A stretch of 64,000 nt of DNA from Sinotaia quadrata. Taxonomy: Eukaryota > Mollusca > Gastropoda > Architaenioglossa > Viviparidae. How positions within the stretch are numbered: the first letter of the stretch is position 1; each line of letters begins with the position of its first letter. A model generated the notes under the pieces. It was not told the DNA's origin, ran no database searches, and saw only the letters and a program-made list of their open reading frames with translations. Location: assembly GCA_028829895.1 (NCBI GenBank), contig CM054177.1, positions 79,134,163 to 79,198,162 of the forward strand, read 5' to 3'. The position numbers were made by a program, and so were the translations under genes. This document shows positions 41,901 to 52,869 of this stretch, piece after piece.

Positions 41901-44900
41901 TTTATATTAATTAACACATTTCATAATAAAGCATAACTCTCTTTAATCTAATTTTTTGTTTAGGAATGTCATAAACATAAATTTGATAGATATATATATA
42001 TATATCTTTAATTTTTTAAAACTATAAACTTTACATTTACTCTGTATTACACTTAAATTATACTTGTAAAACACATACTAACTCCATAAGTACTATTGAT
42101 ATTTCCTTTTACATTTGATTATATATTTTGAAATTTACTGAATTTCATAAAGAACCCTTGGAATTATCAAGCCTGATGCTATAGACAAAGTGGGTCAGAT
42201 TTTGGAACACATCTTTCAAAGAGGGTTCCTCATTACTAAACTTCGCATGTGCCGTATGGACCGCAACATGGCACTTTCATTTTATGAGGAGCATCGCAGT
42301 AAACCCTTCCTAAAGTATGTGATCTCTGCTGCTGTATTGTGTTTTATTTTGTTTTGTAAAGTATTATTGTTTGTTGTACCCATAAAGAAACATCTAATGA
42401 AAGAGTTATGTTTGAAAGTACCAGTTTGTAAATTTTTCATGGCAAGTTTAATTGCAAATTAATATTTTTAAATGTTTGCTTTTATTTTAAGGTGTTAAAG
42501 ACAAATCTTTACATAAACATAAAAGATAAATCTTGCCAATTCACTTATTAGTTGCAAGAAAATACATCAGCTTTGGCTGCCTATTAGCCATTTGTCAGTT
42601 TTGTTTGGAAAAAATGGAATAAAAAAAATTGACACTCAGACCAAATTATCTTCTGTGCTTTGGTGGTTTTCTTTAAAAAGACTGATTTTATATGTATTAT
42701 ATGTTTCTTGCTATAATTTAACTGTTTTTTGTTTTCTTGCTCAGTAACCTTTTGGATTTAATCACAAGCGGCCCTATATTGGTTTTGGAGCTAGTTGGTG
42801 ATAATGCAGTTGGGGCGTGGCGTGATACTATTGGACCCACAGATCCATCTGAAGCACGTCACTCAGCACCTACCAGTATCCGAGCACAGTTTGGAAAAGG
42901 TACCATAAACACTTTTAATTCTGTGGAAGGTTATAAACCATTCATTTTGTTTTGTAAAAGTACATGTTTTGGGATCTATCTGGATTATTTGGTTTGTTGT
43001 TTTAACCATGCAATTTTATTTAAAGGACCAGTTATTATGTCTATTATTTCTGTCACTGTACTATACAGTTCAAGTGTCCATTCCATTTTTTGGATTCCAT
43101 GCAATAGGTTATTGATATATGCCTGTTTTACTTTACAAATTGTTAATCATGTATGCCAAGTAAATATATACTATGCAAGCTCTTAGTCATTTATGTCTAG
43201 CAATAGGTCACACATACTGTACAAACCATCAGTCATTTATGTCAACAATAGGTTACACAAATTGTACAAGCTGTTAATCATTACAAGTCACACATCCTGT
43301 GCAAACTGTTAGTCATTCACGTCAAGCAATCACATACTATGAAAGCTGTCAATCATTGATGTCAAGTAATTAGTCACACTTACATGAAATCTGACAGTCA
43401 CTGATGTCAAACAGTCACTCATACCATGTAAATTGCTAATCATTATTCAAGCACAACCTTCTCTGGTACACTTTCCATGCTTCCAACTGAATTCTCTGGC
43501 TTTGCTTTATGCCAGACAAGACCAGAAATGCAGTGCATGGATCTGATAGTCCCACAGCAGCAGCAAGAGAAATTGAGTTTTTCTTCCCAACTACTGGACC
43601 TGTTCCGAAAAACACTTCTCAAGGTGGAAACTGCACATGCTGTATTATCAAGCCTCATATTTTCAAAGCTGGTAAGATGTATGGCATACCACACTTGCTA
43701 TTATCAAGCCTCATGCTTTCAAAGCTGGTAAAATGCATGATATACCACACTTGATGAGAAATAAATTGAGAATATTTTTAACAATTGATATCTTGTATTC
43801 AGTTATTTTTTAACTGTTAATTTTTTATTTTTTTGTTGTCTGCTGTACATTTGTCTGGCTGGTGCTAGTTATTTACAGAAAAGTACATGTATTCACCTTT
43901 TTTGATGTTATGTACATGTATACACCTCTCTGAATACTGATATGTTTGTCTGTCTGATGCTAGTTATTTTCAGACAAGATTATGTAGACACCTTTCTTGA
44001 TTCTGTACATTTGTCTGGCTGGTGCTAGCTATTTACGGACAAGTGCATAAATACACCCCTCCTAATACTGAAAGCTGTACATTTGTCTCACTGATGCAAG
44101 TTATTGAGGAACAAATAATACAATACCAGAAAAGTAATTCTTGGAACTCTGCAGCATGCTTTTGTACCTACTTTTACAGCATTATATGTTCAGACAACAT
44201 TCTACAATTTTTTGTTAACTGTTCATGCCGATTATGTGTTAATGCATTGTTTCACTAACTGAAAACATCCAATAGTCTTTTATAAACTTCAGTTTTAACA
44301 GCATCTTCTTTCTCACCTACCTTCCAGTGACCTAGGCAGTCTGTTGATGGTCCCTTGGGATCTTCCAATGGGAATCTTGCTGTGCAGTCTTTTAAATAAT
44401 TTTATATACCACCAGTGACAAATGTACCAAACTTTAGGAAATGTTAACTAATTCACAACTCTCCTTTGTAAGCTAATCTCACCAATCCCCACACCAATCT
44501 TTAAGGAGTCTTTCTTAATGGGTCTTTCTTTTGTGCAGGTCTGGCTGGCAAAATCATCAGTACTATCATTGATGCTGGTTTTCGCATTGGAGCTTTGCAG
44601 CTGTTCAATATGGAGAAAGCCAATGCTGAAGAGTTCCTAGAGGTGTACAAAGGTGTGGTACATGAGTACAGTGGGATGGTTACTGAACTTACATCTGGCC
44701 CTTGCCTAGCCCTTGAGATTTTGGGTACTGAGGGCATGTCAAACGTGGTGCAAATATTCCGCGAGTTTGTTGGGCCTGCTGATCCAGTGAGTGGTTGTTA
44801 GAGAGACAAATATTTGATAACTCTGTATTAAATTACTTAATTAACAAGTTAATTTTTTATAAAGTGTTTGATTTATTTGTATTGCTTTTTCACTTCAAAT

Positions 44901-46910
44901 TTAACAGAAAATATTGATAAATAATAGGGCAGATTAAAGTACAGTGATGTTCTCAAAGCTTATTTATGCCCCAATTAGTAAATATAAAGACAGTTTAATT
45001 TAAACATAAGTTGGATCATCTGTCTTTCATAATTATTCTTTTTAAATGTGTGTCATATAATTTAAATATATAATATGCTTGAAATTCTATTTACATTTTT
45101 TCAGTAATGGAACATCCTACCTTTTTACTTCGCTGTGTTACTAATCTGTTAGTTTTCAATATTACCAGTTACTTATTTTGTTCCCTGATGCTTGGTCCTT
45201 GTAATTTTTTTTTTTACTTCATTGTTAGTTTTCAATATATTACCAGTTACTTATTCTGTTCCATGATGCTTGGCCCTTGTAATTTTGTTCATCTGCAATT
45301 AAAATCTCACAGGTATTAGCAGGGTTTGACACCACTGATGGCAACCTCAACAATCAGTGCTGCAAACACTACTCACTGATTTTTAGAAATTCTCTTGAAA
45401 TTTTTTTTGTAGGCATTCTTGTTAAGCATCTGAAATATTCTACTAACACTTGTAGTTAGGGAATTACTTACTTCACCATTTCATGGTATTGTAGAATTTT
45501 GTAAAGCTGTATTCAGTATAGAAATAACTCTCCAAAGCAACTAGACTTAAATGATTCCAATCTCATGATGGGTTGTTTATAGTAATATGTGATTTTCATC
45601 TCATGACAGGGGAGTTTAGTAATAATAACTGATTTCCTTCTCTTGGCACGGATGTTTAAAGAAATATCTGATTTTTATCACTTGACAGGGATTTTTGTAG
45701 CAATATCTGATTTTCATTTCATGATGGGATAATTACAGTAATATCTTCATACCCCAAAAATTATAGGTGAGAATTATACAAAAATTATATAACCCAATAT
45801 GTCAAATAATGGAACACTATTTCTGGTTATACTCTTTGAGCCTGTTGGTGTATCTGTGGTGTATCTGGACCTTGTAACTCAAATCTCGAACCTAGCCCAG
45901 ATTCAAATGTGTTAAAGATCAGTATAGATAATGGCAATATTTTAACTATTAACAGTAACATTTATAAAAAATAAGGGCAACAATATCCTAAACTTAGTAA
46001 CTGTTTGTAATCTTTTTTATTTGTTGACCATGGAATGTCATTGACAAAAATAAAATGAAAAAAATATATATTTAAAAGATTGAAATATAACACAAATTTT
46101 CACAGGAAATAGCATGTCACCTTCGACCTAGAACATTACGTGCACTCTATGGCATAGACAAGGTGAAAAACGCAGTGCACTGTACTGATCTGCCAGAAGA
46201 TGGACAGCTAGAGGTAAGCTGATTTATTTGTTTCCATGGCAGAAAGATGTAAACAGATTTTTAAATAGAAGCGCATTATGGAGCAAGCTATTTGTTCACT
46301 TGTGTAGCTCAGTGGATTGTGTCATGTATGTGAACAGAAATTTTCTTAATTTGTTCTCTTTGGTCTTTTGAATACTACTTACTCAAATTTTTTTCAGTTT
46401 TGTGAGATTGGAATTAAAAATAATTTTAAATTTAGAAGTATTAACAAAAAATTATTTTATTTAGAGACAAAATTATCAGAATGAATCTATCTTATGACTT
46501 GTACTTTAATTTACTTTGGCATTATAGATGTGTTATATTCATACAAGTGTGTCAGAAAAGTTATTGTATTCTTGTAGACTGAGTAAATAAACAACACACC
46601 AGAAAAGTTACTGTATTCTTGTAGTCTGAGTAAATAAATAATACATCAGAAAAGTGATTAGTCTGAGTAAATAAATAACACATCAGAAAAGTTACTGTAT
46701 TCTTGTAGTCTGCGTAAATAAACAACACACCAGAAAGCATGAAGAAATTCCAAGAGATGTTTTTTATATTTCTTAATCACTTCATCATTTACTGTTTATG
46801 AATGAAATTTATATGTACTAGCACATTGTGTGTTGTTCCTCTGCATACTATGTTCACCTCAGTCTTGAATTTTGCAGGTGGAATATTTCTTTAAAATTCT
46901 GGATCACTAA
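38976..46910 (+). CDS. NME7: Nucleoside diphosphate kinase homologue 7, complete 9-exon coding region, 379 aa
   Basis: Coding exons 38976-38978, 39200-39304, 40638-40807, 42153-42314, 42745-42899, 43516-43671, 44539-44786, 46106-46213 and 46878-46910 join in phase to 379 codons plus TAA (human NME7 376 aa). Domains: DM10 at about 1-92 (CFLVEWYEE, YDIKNRKMFLRT, TIVDYGD), NDK A at about 93-225 (TLGIIKPDAIDKVGQ) and NDK B at about 240-379 (CTCCIIKPHIF, LFNMEKANAEEFLEVYKGVV, GPADPEIACHLRPRTLRALY). The NDK A active-site motif NAVHGSDS (His206) and NDK B motif NAVHCTDLPEDG (His358) are both intact, and the chain ends like the human one (YFFKILD-). NME7 is a centrosome, gamma-tubulin ring complex and ciliary microtubule inner protein. 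A ciliary/centrosomal role is inferred by orthology. Confidence 0.96.
39200..39304 (+). CDS. NME7: NME7 exon 2: DM10 domain, first half
   Basis: Acceptor gttaacag, donor atg|gtaggc, both phase 0. Encodes DDERYCFLVEWYEELAARTR to KTKSIDM (residues 2-36), aligned with human ERFVFIAEWYDPNAS...GDGSVEM. Confidence 0.88.
39605..39702. repeat. 50-bp-class duplication (NME7 intron 2)
   Basis: The 26-bp phrase beginning ttgagtttgagaaacattgg occurs twice, about 50 bp apart. It does not include an exon end. Confidence 0.8.
40638..40807 (+). CDS. NME7: NME7 exon 3: DM10 domain, second half
   Basis: Acceptor tcaacag, donor gaaag|gtgtgt, phase 2 out. Encodes YDIKNRKMFLRTSIKDNSIT through LYIGACINV and LLTIVDYGDISTRRTLASKK (residues 37-92). 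Confidence 0.92.
42153..42314 (+). CDS. NME7: NME7 exon 4: start of NDK domain A
   Basis: Acceptor cataaag, donor ctaaa|gtatgt. Encodes TLGIIKPDAIDKVGQILEHI through ITKLRMCRMDRNMALSFYEE to SKPFL. The KPD motif is the conserved NDK beta-1 end. Confidence 0.93.
42745..42899 (+). CDS. NME7: NME7 exon 5: NDK domain A
   Basis: Acceptor ttgctcag, donor aaaag|gtacca. Encodes NNLLDLITSGPILVLELVGD through GPTDPSEARHSAPTSIRAQF to GK. GPTDPSEA and SIRAQFG are standard NDK segments. The open frame past 42,899 is intronic. Confidence 0.93.
43080..43445. repeat. 45-48-bp tandem array, about 6 copies (NME7 intron 5)
   Basis: A changing unit with gtcatttatgtcaagcaata, gtcacacata and ctgtacaaactgttaatcat repeats up to about 70 bp before exon 6. 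It does not contain exon sequence. Confidence 0.75.
43516..43671 (+). CDS. NME7: NME7 exon 6: NDK A active site and link to NDK B
   Basis: Acceptor atgccag, donor agctg|gtaaga. Encodes DKTRNAVHGSDSPTAAAREI (active-site His206), FFFPTTGPVPKN and the first strand of NDK B, CTCCIIKPHIFKA. The exon end with its donor is repeated 56 bp downstream. Confidence 0.93.
43644..43755. repeat. 56-bp duplication spanning the NME7 exon 6 donor
   Basis: attatcaagcctcatatttt in the exon recurs at 43700 as attatcaagcctcatgcttt, with caaagctg|gtaa and atgatataccacacttg-like flanks. The second donor is at 43728. Its use would add 56 nt and shift the frame. The copies differ at a handful of bases, so the event is older than the one at serpin exon 3. 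Confidence 0.93.
43840..44115. repeat. Roughly 70-bp tandem repeat, about 4 copies (NME7 intron 6)
   Basis: The phrase gtacatttgtctggctggtg followed by ctagttatttacagacaag recurs four times with moderate change. Confidence 0.75.
44539..44786 (+). CDS. NME7: NME7 exon 7: NDK domain B
   Basis: Acceptor ttgtgcag, donor atcca|gtgagt. Encodes GLAGKIISTIIDAGFRIGAL through FNMEKANAEEFLEVYKGVVH and VTELTSGPCLALEILGTEG to EFVGPADP (residues 251-333). Confidence 0.94.
45130..45300. repeat. Roughly 78-bp tandem duplication (NME7 intron 7)
   Basis: ttagttttcaatat, taccagttacttattctgtt and cttggcccttgtaattt occur twice side by side with few differences. Confidence 0.8.
45550..45750. repeat. 45-bp-class tandem repeat, about 4-5 copies (NME7 intron 7)
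   Basis: The phrase gattttcatctcatgacagg and tttagtaatatct recur with moderate divergence. Confidence 0.7.
46106..46213 (+). CDS. NME7: NME7 exon 8: NDK B active site
   Basis: Acceptor ttcacag, donor tagag|gtaagc, both phase 0. Encodes EIACHLRPRTLRALYGIDKV and KNAVHCTDLPEDGQLE (residues 334-369), with active-site His358. Confidence 0.95.
46540..46740. repeat. 46-bp-class tandem repeat, about 4 copies (NME7 intron 8)
   Basis: caccagaaaagttactgtat, tcttgtagtctgagtaaata and aacaacac repeat; one copy has an internal deletion. Confidence 0.85.
46878..46910 (+). CDS. NME7: NME7 exon 9: C-terminus
   Basis: Acceptor ttttgcag, then VEYFFKILDH and TAA. It matches the human end VQYFFKILDN almost residue for residue, which confirms the splice. 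Confidence 0.93.
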   Translation: MEYFFKILDH

Positions 46911-47177
46911 AACAAGCAAAAATATTTTGTGCTGAGCATCAAACTGTTTGTCATCTGTGAAGAATCCATTTAAGATCACCAAGTGGAAACGAGAACGAAT
47001 GTACACCTGTCCTTTCAAATATCGATTAGCAATAAACAGTTCGTAAATTCCTGTGCACGATGAACCAATCCATGTGTAGGGAAGAAACATACTTGCAGCA
47101 CTAAATTGTCTTTGACATTTTTACTTTGCAGCTGACTTTATATAGGCAAAACATATTTAAATTAACATTTTTGAGAA

Positions 47178-47183
47178 AATAAA
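47178..47183 (+). promoter_or_regulatory. NME7: Candidate polyadenylation signal of NME7
   Basis: AATAAA 268 bp past the NME7 stop, followed by a T-rich stretch at about 47,198-47,206. Inferred. Confidence 0.5.
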
Positions 47184-48339
47184 ACTATACATCATTATTA
47201 TTTTTTTAACTTTCTATGTTTGAATGCTTTCAACAACCCAAAAAGGTAATAAAAAAGAATTTGATAAATATGTTAAAAAATAAACAACCATGTTATTTGT
47301 TGCCTGGTAAATTTGCACATAATTCAACCTGTACCTTTTTAATTCTGAGACAATGTGTCATAAATAGTAACTATATATCATATATTATACAAAGATTAAC
47401 TTCATATATTATTTATATTTTATATTTGTTCTAATGAGAAAGTGTCCTATAGGACAAATATATTAATATATTTATTATTTTACTTTTATTCAACCAAGGA
47501 TTTTGTCATTATGTGTAATTTGTAGACAAACAGTAAACAGTAAATTTCTTTGTTTTTTCAAACTGTATCAGAAGTGAACAGTGCTTACAGGAAAGGCATC
47601 ACCACCACCACCATCCCCCCAAAAAAAAAGAAAAATAATATTTTCCATATAAATAGCTAAAAAAAACAACAAAGTTCCCCCCAAAACTTATACTCCATAT
47701 AATTACCTCTTATGTATCAGAGTTTGAAGATAACAGTAATAATTTTCACATCGAAACATACATTATTTTACTTTGAGGGCAGAAGTGATGTTTATTTCAG
47801 AATGATATGACTGCAACTTTTTACCTAGGCTCTTTGTACAAGTTGAAGTCAGTTCGTAATCCTGTTATAAAATCAGATTATTTCGAAGGATAAACAAGCC
47901 AAAATTATATTGATGTGTTATTTAGATTACTTCAGTCCATCTTACAAGTTTAGTAACTTCATTTTGGGGAACTTGGAGTACTTCAAATCCATCATACAGA
48001 TTTATTAATCTGTTATGCAGTAATTAGCTGTATTATATAAATTTTTATATGGGTTCATTAAAAAAAAAAAAGTTAAAATATGGAAAAAATTAAAAATTCA
48101 TGAAAATAATCCAAACCATTCAGAGGTTGTCATATTTAGGGAAAAAAAATAATGGTTGCTATTTAGTACTGTAAGATTTTATATATTCTTAAAAACTAAA
48201 ACATTATCTGTATAGCTTTTATTTTCAAACTGATAGAATTATTTGAGGAAAAACAATAAATTAATCCCAATTCATAAAATGCATCTTATGTAGTCCAACA
48301 GTTTTTATCTTTTACTAATTTAATCCAAATTTTCAACTA

Positions 48340-48515
48340 AGACAAAACCTAGCTTGGATAAAACTACACTAAAGACAAAGTCTTACTTAAATAAGATTAT
48401 ATCTAAGACAAAACCGAACTTAAATAAAACTATCATACAAGACAAAAAACAAATAAAACTATCCTACAAGACGAAGCCTAACTTAGATAAAATGACATAC
48501 AAGACAAAGCTTATG
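48340..48515. repeat. 36-bp-class tandem repeat, about 5 copies
   Basis: aagacaaaacctaacttaaa followed by taaaactatcatac recurs with drift. An open frame across it (Lys/Thr rich) is incidental. Confidence 0.75.
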
Positions 48516-49347
48516 TATAATATTGTATTTTGTTATATGAGGAAATGTGTCATACAACAAATATTGTATAGTTGAATCATTAAATTATCACAACATTCAG
48601 TGATTTTGAAAGTAATAGTTAATTAATATTAATTCCACTACATATTATGCCATATTAGTTGTTAAACAACTTCACTGTATATGTTCAGGTTGCCAAAATG
48701 AATTGTTTTGGGGTTTGACACAATTAATTTCTGATATTGGTGAGAAAATTAACATCAGTTTTTAAAACCATGTAATGAGATAATTTATGAGATAAAAAAA
48801 AAAAATGTGTTGTGGTGTTCTTTTATTTGATATAATGTTTCCCTATACCAATAAAATAAATAAAATAGTATAATTGGTGCTGCAATTTTTTAATGCTTCT
48901 AATTTTTTTCTTCTTGCAACATTTAATTAAACACTTGTATCCTGAATCAATAATAACAAACCCTTGACTTGAATTACTACACTGTCTTTGACTATATTCT
49001 TTGTTCTGTGATTGGTGGGATCATTTAAGTATGAGATGCTTACAGCAGTTACCAAAGGCATTATTAGCCAACTATCCCTCATTGTTTACATTATTCAGGT
49101 TAAAGGGGTCATTGACAAAGGGAGGGAATAGGTATTTGAGTATGACTGCCAACGCTTGCAAGTTATCACACTATTAACCAGCTGCTCTCTCACTGTTTAT
49201 GTTAAACCAGTATGTTCTCTGACTAGTGCAAATAAGACCTAAAGAGAAGTGGGGTATGAAACATTGAAACATTACTTAATCTATGTTTGTTAACTTCTCC
49301 ATTTTATATCTGTGCGTACACATTTACTTTCATTGCATGTGTACACA

Positions 49348-49350
<3 letters not shown>

Positions 49351-49374
<24 letters not shown>
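49351..49374. repeat. (AC)n microsatellite
   Basis: Twelve AC units in intergenic DNA. Confidence 0.9.
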
Positions 49375-49378
<4 letters not shown>

Positions 49379-49757
49379 GATTGTTGGTTTTAATACTGTA
49401 GTGTATACACATAACTGCAGGTAATACATTCAATGAATGTCTTTAGAGAGAAAACATTATAGCATTACCTGGACCTGTTTTAGTTATTAAATACTTTAGT
49501 CAGCTGATCTCTATTGAATGTTATGAACACTCTAGGTTGTTCCTGCTACCACTCACCTCATTTTATACAGTTTTTTAGTTTTGGCTTAACTAACATGATA
49601 CATGTGCATAGCTGACATACAAGTATTATATGACTGTTAGTTTGCCTGTCCAGCTCTTTTCTGATCGATTTTATAGAAAGACATAAGAGTCTGGATTAGG
49701 TTCAGGAATCTGAAGTGTCGAATGAAGCATCGCAGAGCTTGTTGCTGTTTTTAAAAC

Positions 49758-49868
49758 AATGGAGGTTAGAACGCTACTTGTACAGCAAGACCATACACTA
49801 AAATGCAGTCATGGAGGTTAGAGCACTACTTGTATAGCAAGACCCTACACTAAAATGCAGTCATTCTC
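49758..49868. repeat. Roughly 53-bp tandem duplication
   Basis: atggaggttagaacgctact, tgta(c/t)agcaagacc and tacactaaaatgcagtcat appear twice side by side with few differences. Confidence 0.85.
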
Positions 49869-51059
49869 TCACTTAATTATGGTGGAATAACCATGCAAAT
49901 CACAAGAATGTTTTGATATGAGTGCTGCTTTGCAATTACATATACATCATTTACAGCAAGCTATTAAACTAAGTTGTTAAATATAAATAGATTAAAACCT
50001 AGAATGCTATGGCTAAATATATGTAGTGTTTCCAGGTATCTCAGATATGTTTTAAGTCAAAAACATCATCTAATTATATAAGGTAAAACTTTAATAAAGC
50101 AGCAGTTATATTCCTATGCCAAAACAGGTGTAGACCAGTAGAACTAATATAATCACCTGCAGAAAGAGATTAATACATGTATAAACATATCACATAACAA
50201 TTTTTAAGTATCTAAGTCTGTCATGTCACAATTGCCTTGTATTTCATTTTTTATGTCCTTACAGTTATAAGTACAAATTCCTAGAGATCAAGCCTTTAGA
50301 ATGAGATGTATTTAAAACACACAAGGATTAGAATGGCAGAGATCACAAGTTGTGGACAGCAAATCTCTCCATGTACATGAATAATTTTTTATTACTGAAA
50401 TATTTATACAAGTATATTGTGCAGTAAAATTCAAACAGCAGACTGTGATTGAAAGGTATAGGTATGTATCCAATTTAATTTAAGATCCCCTCTTCTTGTA
50501 TTGCCAGGTGTTACCCAAACTTTTATAATTTTTACACACCCAATTTACACAAAATGGTATTCACTTTTAAACGGCCAGTACTTGTGAGTACTTTGTTAAA
50601 ATGCATTATGTTATTTACCCTACAGTTGTGTATTTTATTTGTGGAAGGGGGAATTTCAAAGAAGAGGTTAAATCATGCTTCATGTTTTTAAAGCTTAATC
50701 TGAACCAACTTATGTCGCTAATTGCTGGGCCATGAGAATGCAACAAATAAACAATAATTTCAAATTATCAGTTCCATAATAAATGTATATCAATCGATAC
50801 CAAATTCCAATGCATCTTTAGGTCATAAGAGTTGCCTTCTAGGACTTGTTATTGTGCCATCCACCCGAGCAAATGTACCACGAGTAACTAGACAAATACT
50901 TAGGGTGAACTGCACCAACATTAACATCAGATCATACACCAACAAATAAACATTACATAACTGACACTAATAAGGAATTATAATTACAAGAACATTTAAT
51001 GAAATGAATAGAAGAAAATAGCTTTCCAGTATTTCAATTTTTTTACTAAACCACAGCTT

Positions 51060-51710
51060 TATTTTTCTCTTCAAGAGGTATGTTTAATTTGCTGTCTTGC
51101 TGCATTAATTTGAATTTGCTGTTTAGTTTGCTAGTGCCTTGTTGCAGCTTAGTCTGATAATGTCTTATTTAATTTTTTCATGGCGTGCTACACTTAATTT
51201 GGTCTTATTGCATTTAATATGCTGTTAAGGTTTTGTTGCATTAAATTTGAAATGTATTTAATTAGTTGTTGCATTTAATTTGCCATTAGTGTTTTGTTGT
51301 GTATAATTAATATCTTCTTTCTTTCAAACAACTCGCATCTTATATTTTGCAGTTTAATTTGCTGTCTTGTTACACTTAATTTGCTGTCTTTTTGATTTGT
51401 CTAATTTTTGAATTTTTAGTATTGTCCTGCTGCATCTAATTTGTTACTGTCTTGTTAACATGTATCTGGATGTTGTTGCATTTAATTTGTTATGTCTTGT
51501 GAACATTTATCTGGCTTTTGTTGCATTTAATTTGCTAATTTGTTGTATTAAATTTGCTAGTGTTGCACTTTTTGTATTTAATAAAATAACAACTTCCTAC
51601 AATTTGCTAGTCTTCTTGCATTTAAAATGTAATTTTCTTGTAGCATTTAAATTGCTAACAGCTTGTTGCAAATTTTTGCTATAATATTGTTGCATTGTGA
51701 GTAATGCATG
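51060..51710. repeat. Degenerate short-unit repeat
   Basis: About twenty imperfect occurrences of tgttgcatttaatttgct and relatives (tgctgtcttgttgca) at irregular spacing of 20-40 bp. An old, decayed simple array. Confidence 0.7.
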
Positions 51711-52647
51711 CCAATGCAAAATTTACCTGTCAGTGAATGGGTTCAAGGTGGGTCAACCAGATTGGCAATTTTGAATTAAAACCAAACCCTAAGACTCAGA
51801 AATGTTAGAAAGTGATTGTTATTGAATAACTCCTAGTGTTATATGTGGTCATTATCTACAAACGCTTAGTTAATTATCTGCCTTTGTTGCCTTGCACATA
51901 CTCATGTTGTCCATCAGTATTAATATACTATGTATTTCATAAACAGCCACAAAGGGATGCAATGCTGACATACTTGTTGAATATAATTTTGTTAATTACT
52001 CCTATAATGTGAATACTGTTTTAGGCAGATGCTGTTGGTATGAATAAAAAGTGACAACCTCAAGAAATAGTTCTAAGTGATTTTTAAAAGCCTGGTATAC
52101 TAAAGGGGTTATTAAAATATAAGTAAAAAAAGTGTAGCCTTGTTAACAATCATTCAAGACTGATAAGATGAATGAAAACAAATATCAGCATTAAAAAAAC
52201 ACTTTAATGCAAAGATCCTCAAGTAAACTATAAATAGTACCATCCTTGTTTGCAAAAAATAACAAATGTCAATGCTACTGATAAAAAAATTTTGTTTTTC
52301 AAAATGTAAAAGCATTATCACTCTCATTTAAGGAGCAATCAACTAAGTTTATCATCATTCATCTCCCGAGAGTTACATGGACCTATACTCAAATACCCTT
52401 AGAACTACTTGATAAATGTATTCCTCATGTGCTCATCTGTTGTATGATAGGGAAAAAACTCACAGGACTGAATAACTTTTAAATTGGATGAAATTTAAGG
52501 TAACGAAACTTCAGTTATAATTGAGGGGTACAAAACATATGATTAGTTATTAATTATTAGCAGCAATTTTTATTGTTGTTGTAAAGTGCCAGCCTTTAGT
52601 ATATACTAAATAAAACTTCTCCTTTTGCCTGCCATTAGATGTGTGTA

Positions 52648-52674
52648 TGGTGGTGGTGGTGGTGGTGGTGGTGG
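52648..52674. repeat. (TGG)n microsatellite
   Basis: Nine TGG units in non-coding DNA. Confidence 0.92.
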
Positions 52675-52869
52675 AGAGAATTGGTACCATGCAAATTAAT
52701 TTAGTTGACTGTGGTTGTAAGAGAATCACACCAGTAATTTTTTCTTAGCACTTTTTAATTGTTCCTAAGCCAGATGAGAATCAGAGAAAACTAGAAATTA
52801 TAATTAAAAACATCACTCTTTAAAATCAGTAACACATAAAATTATAAAAGAATTAACAAAAGAAAGACA

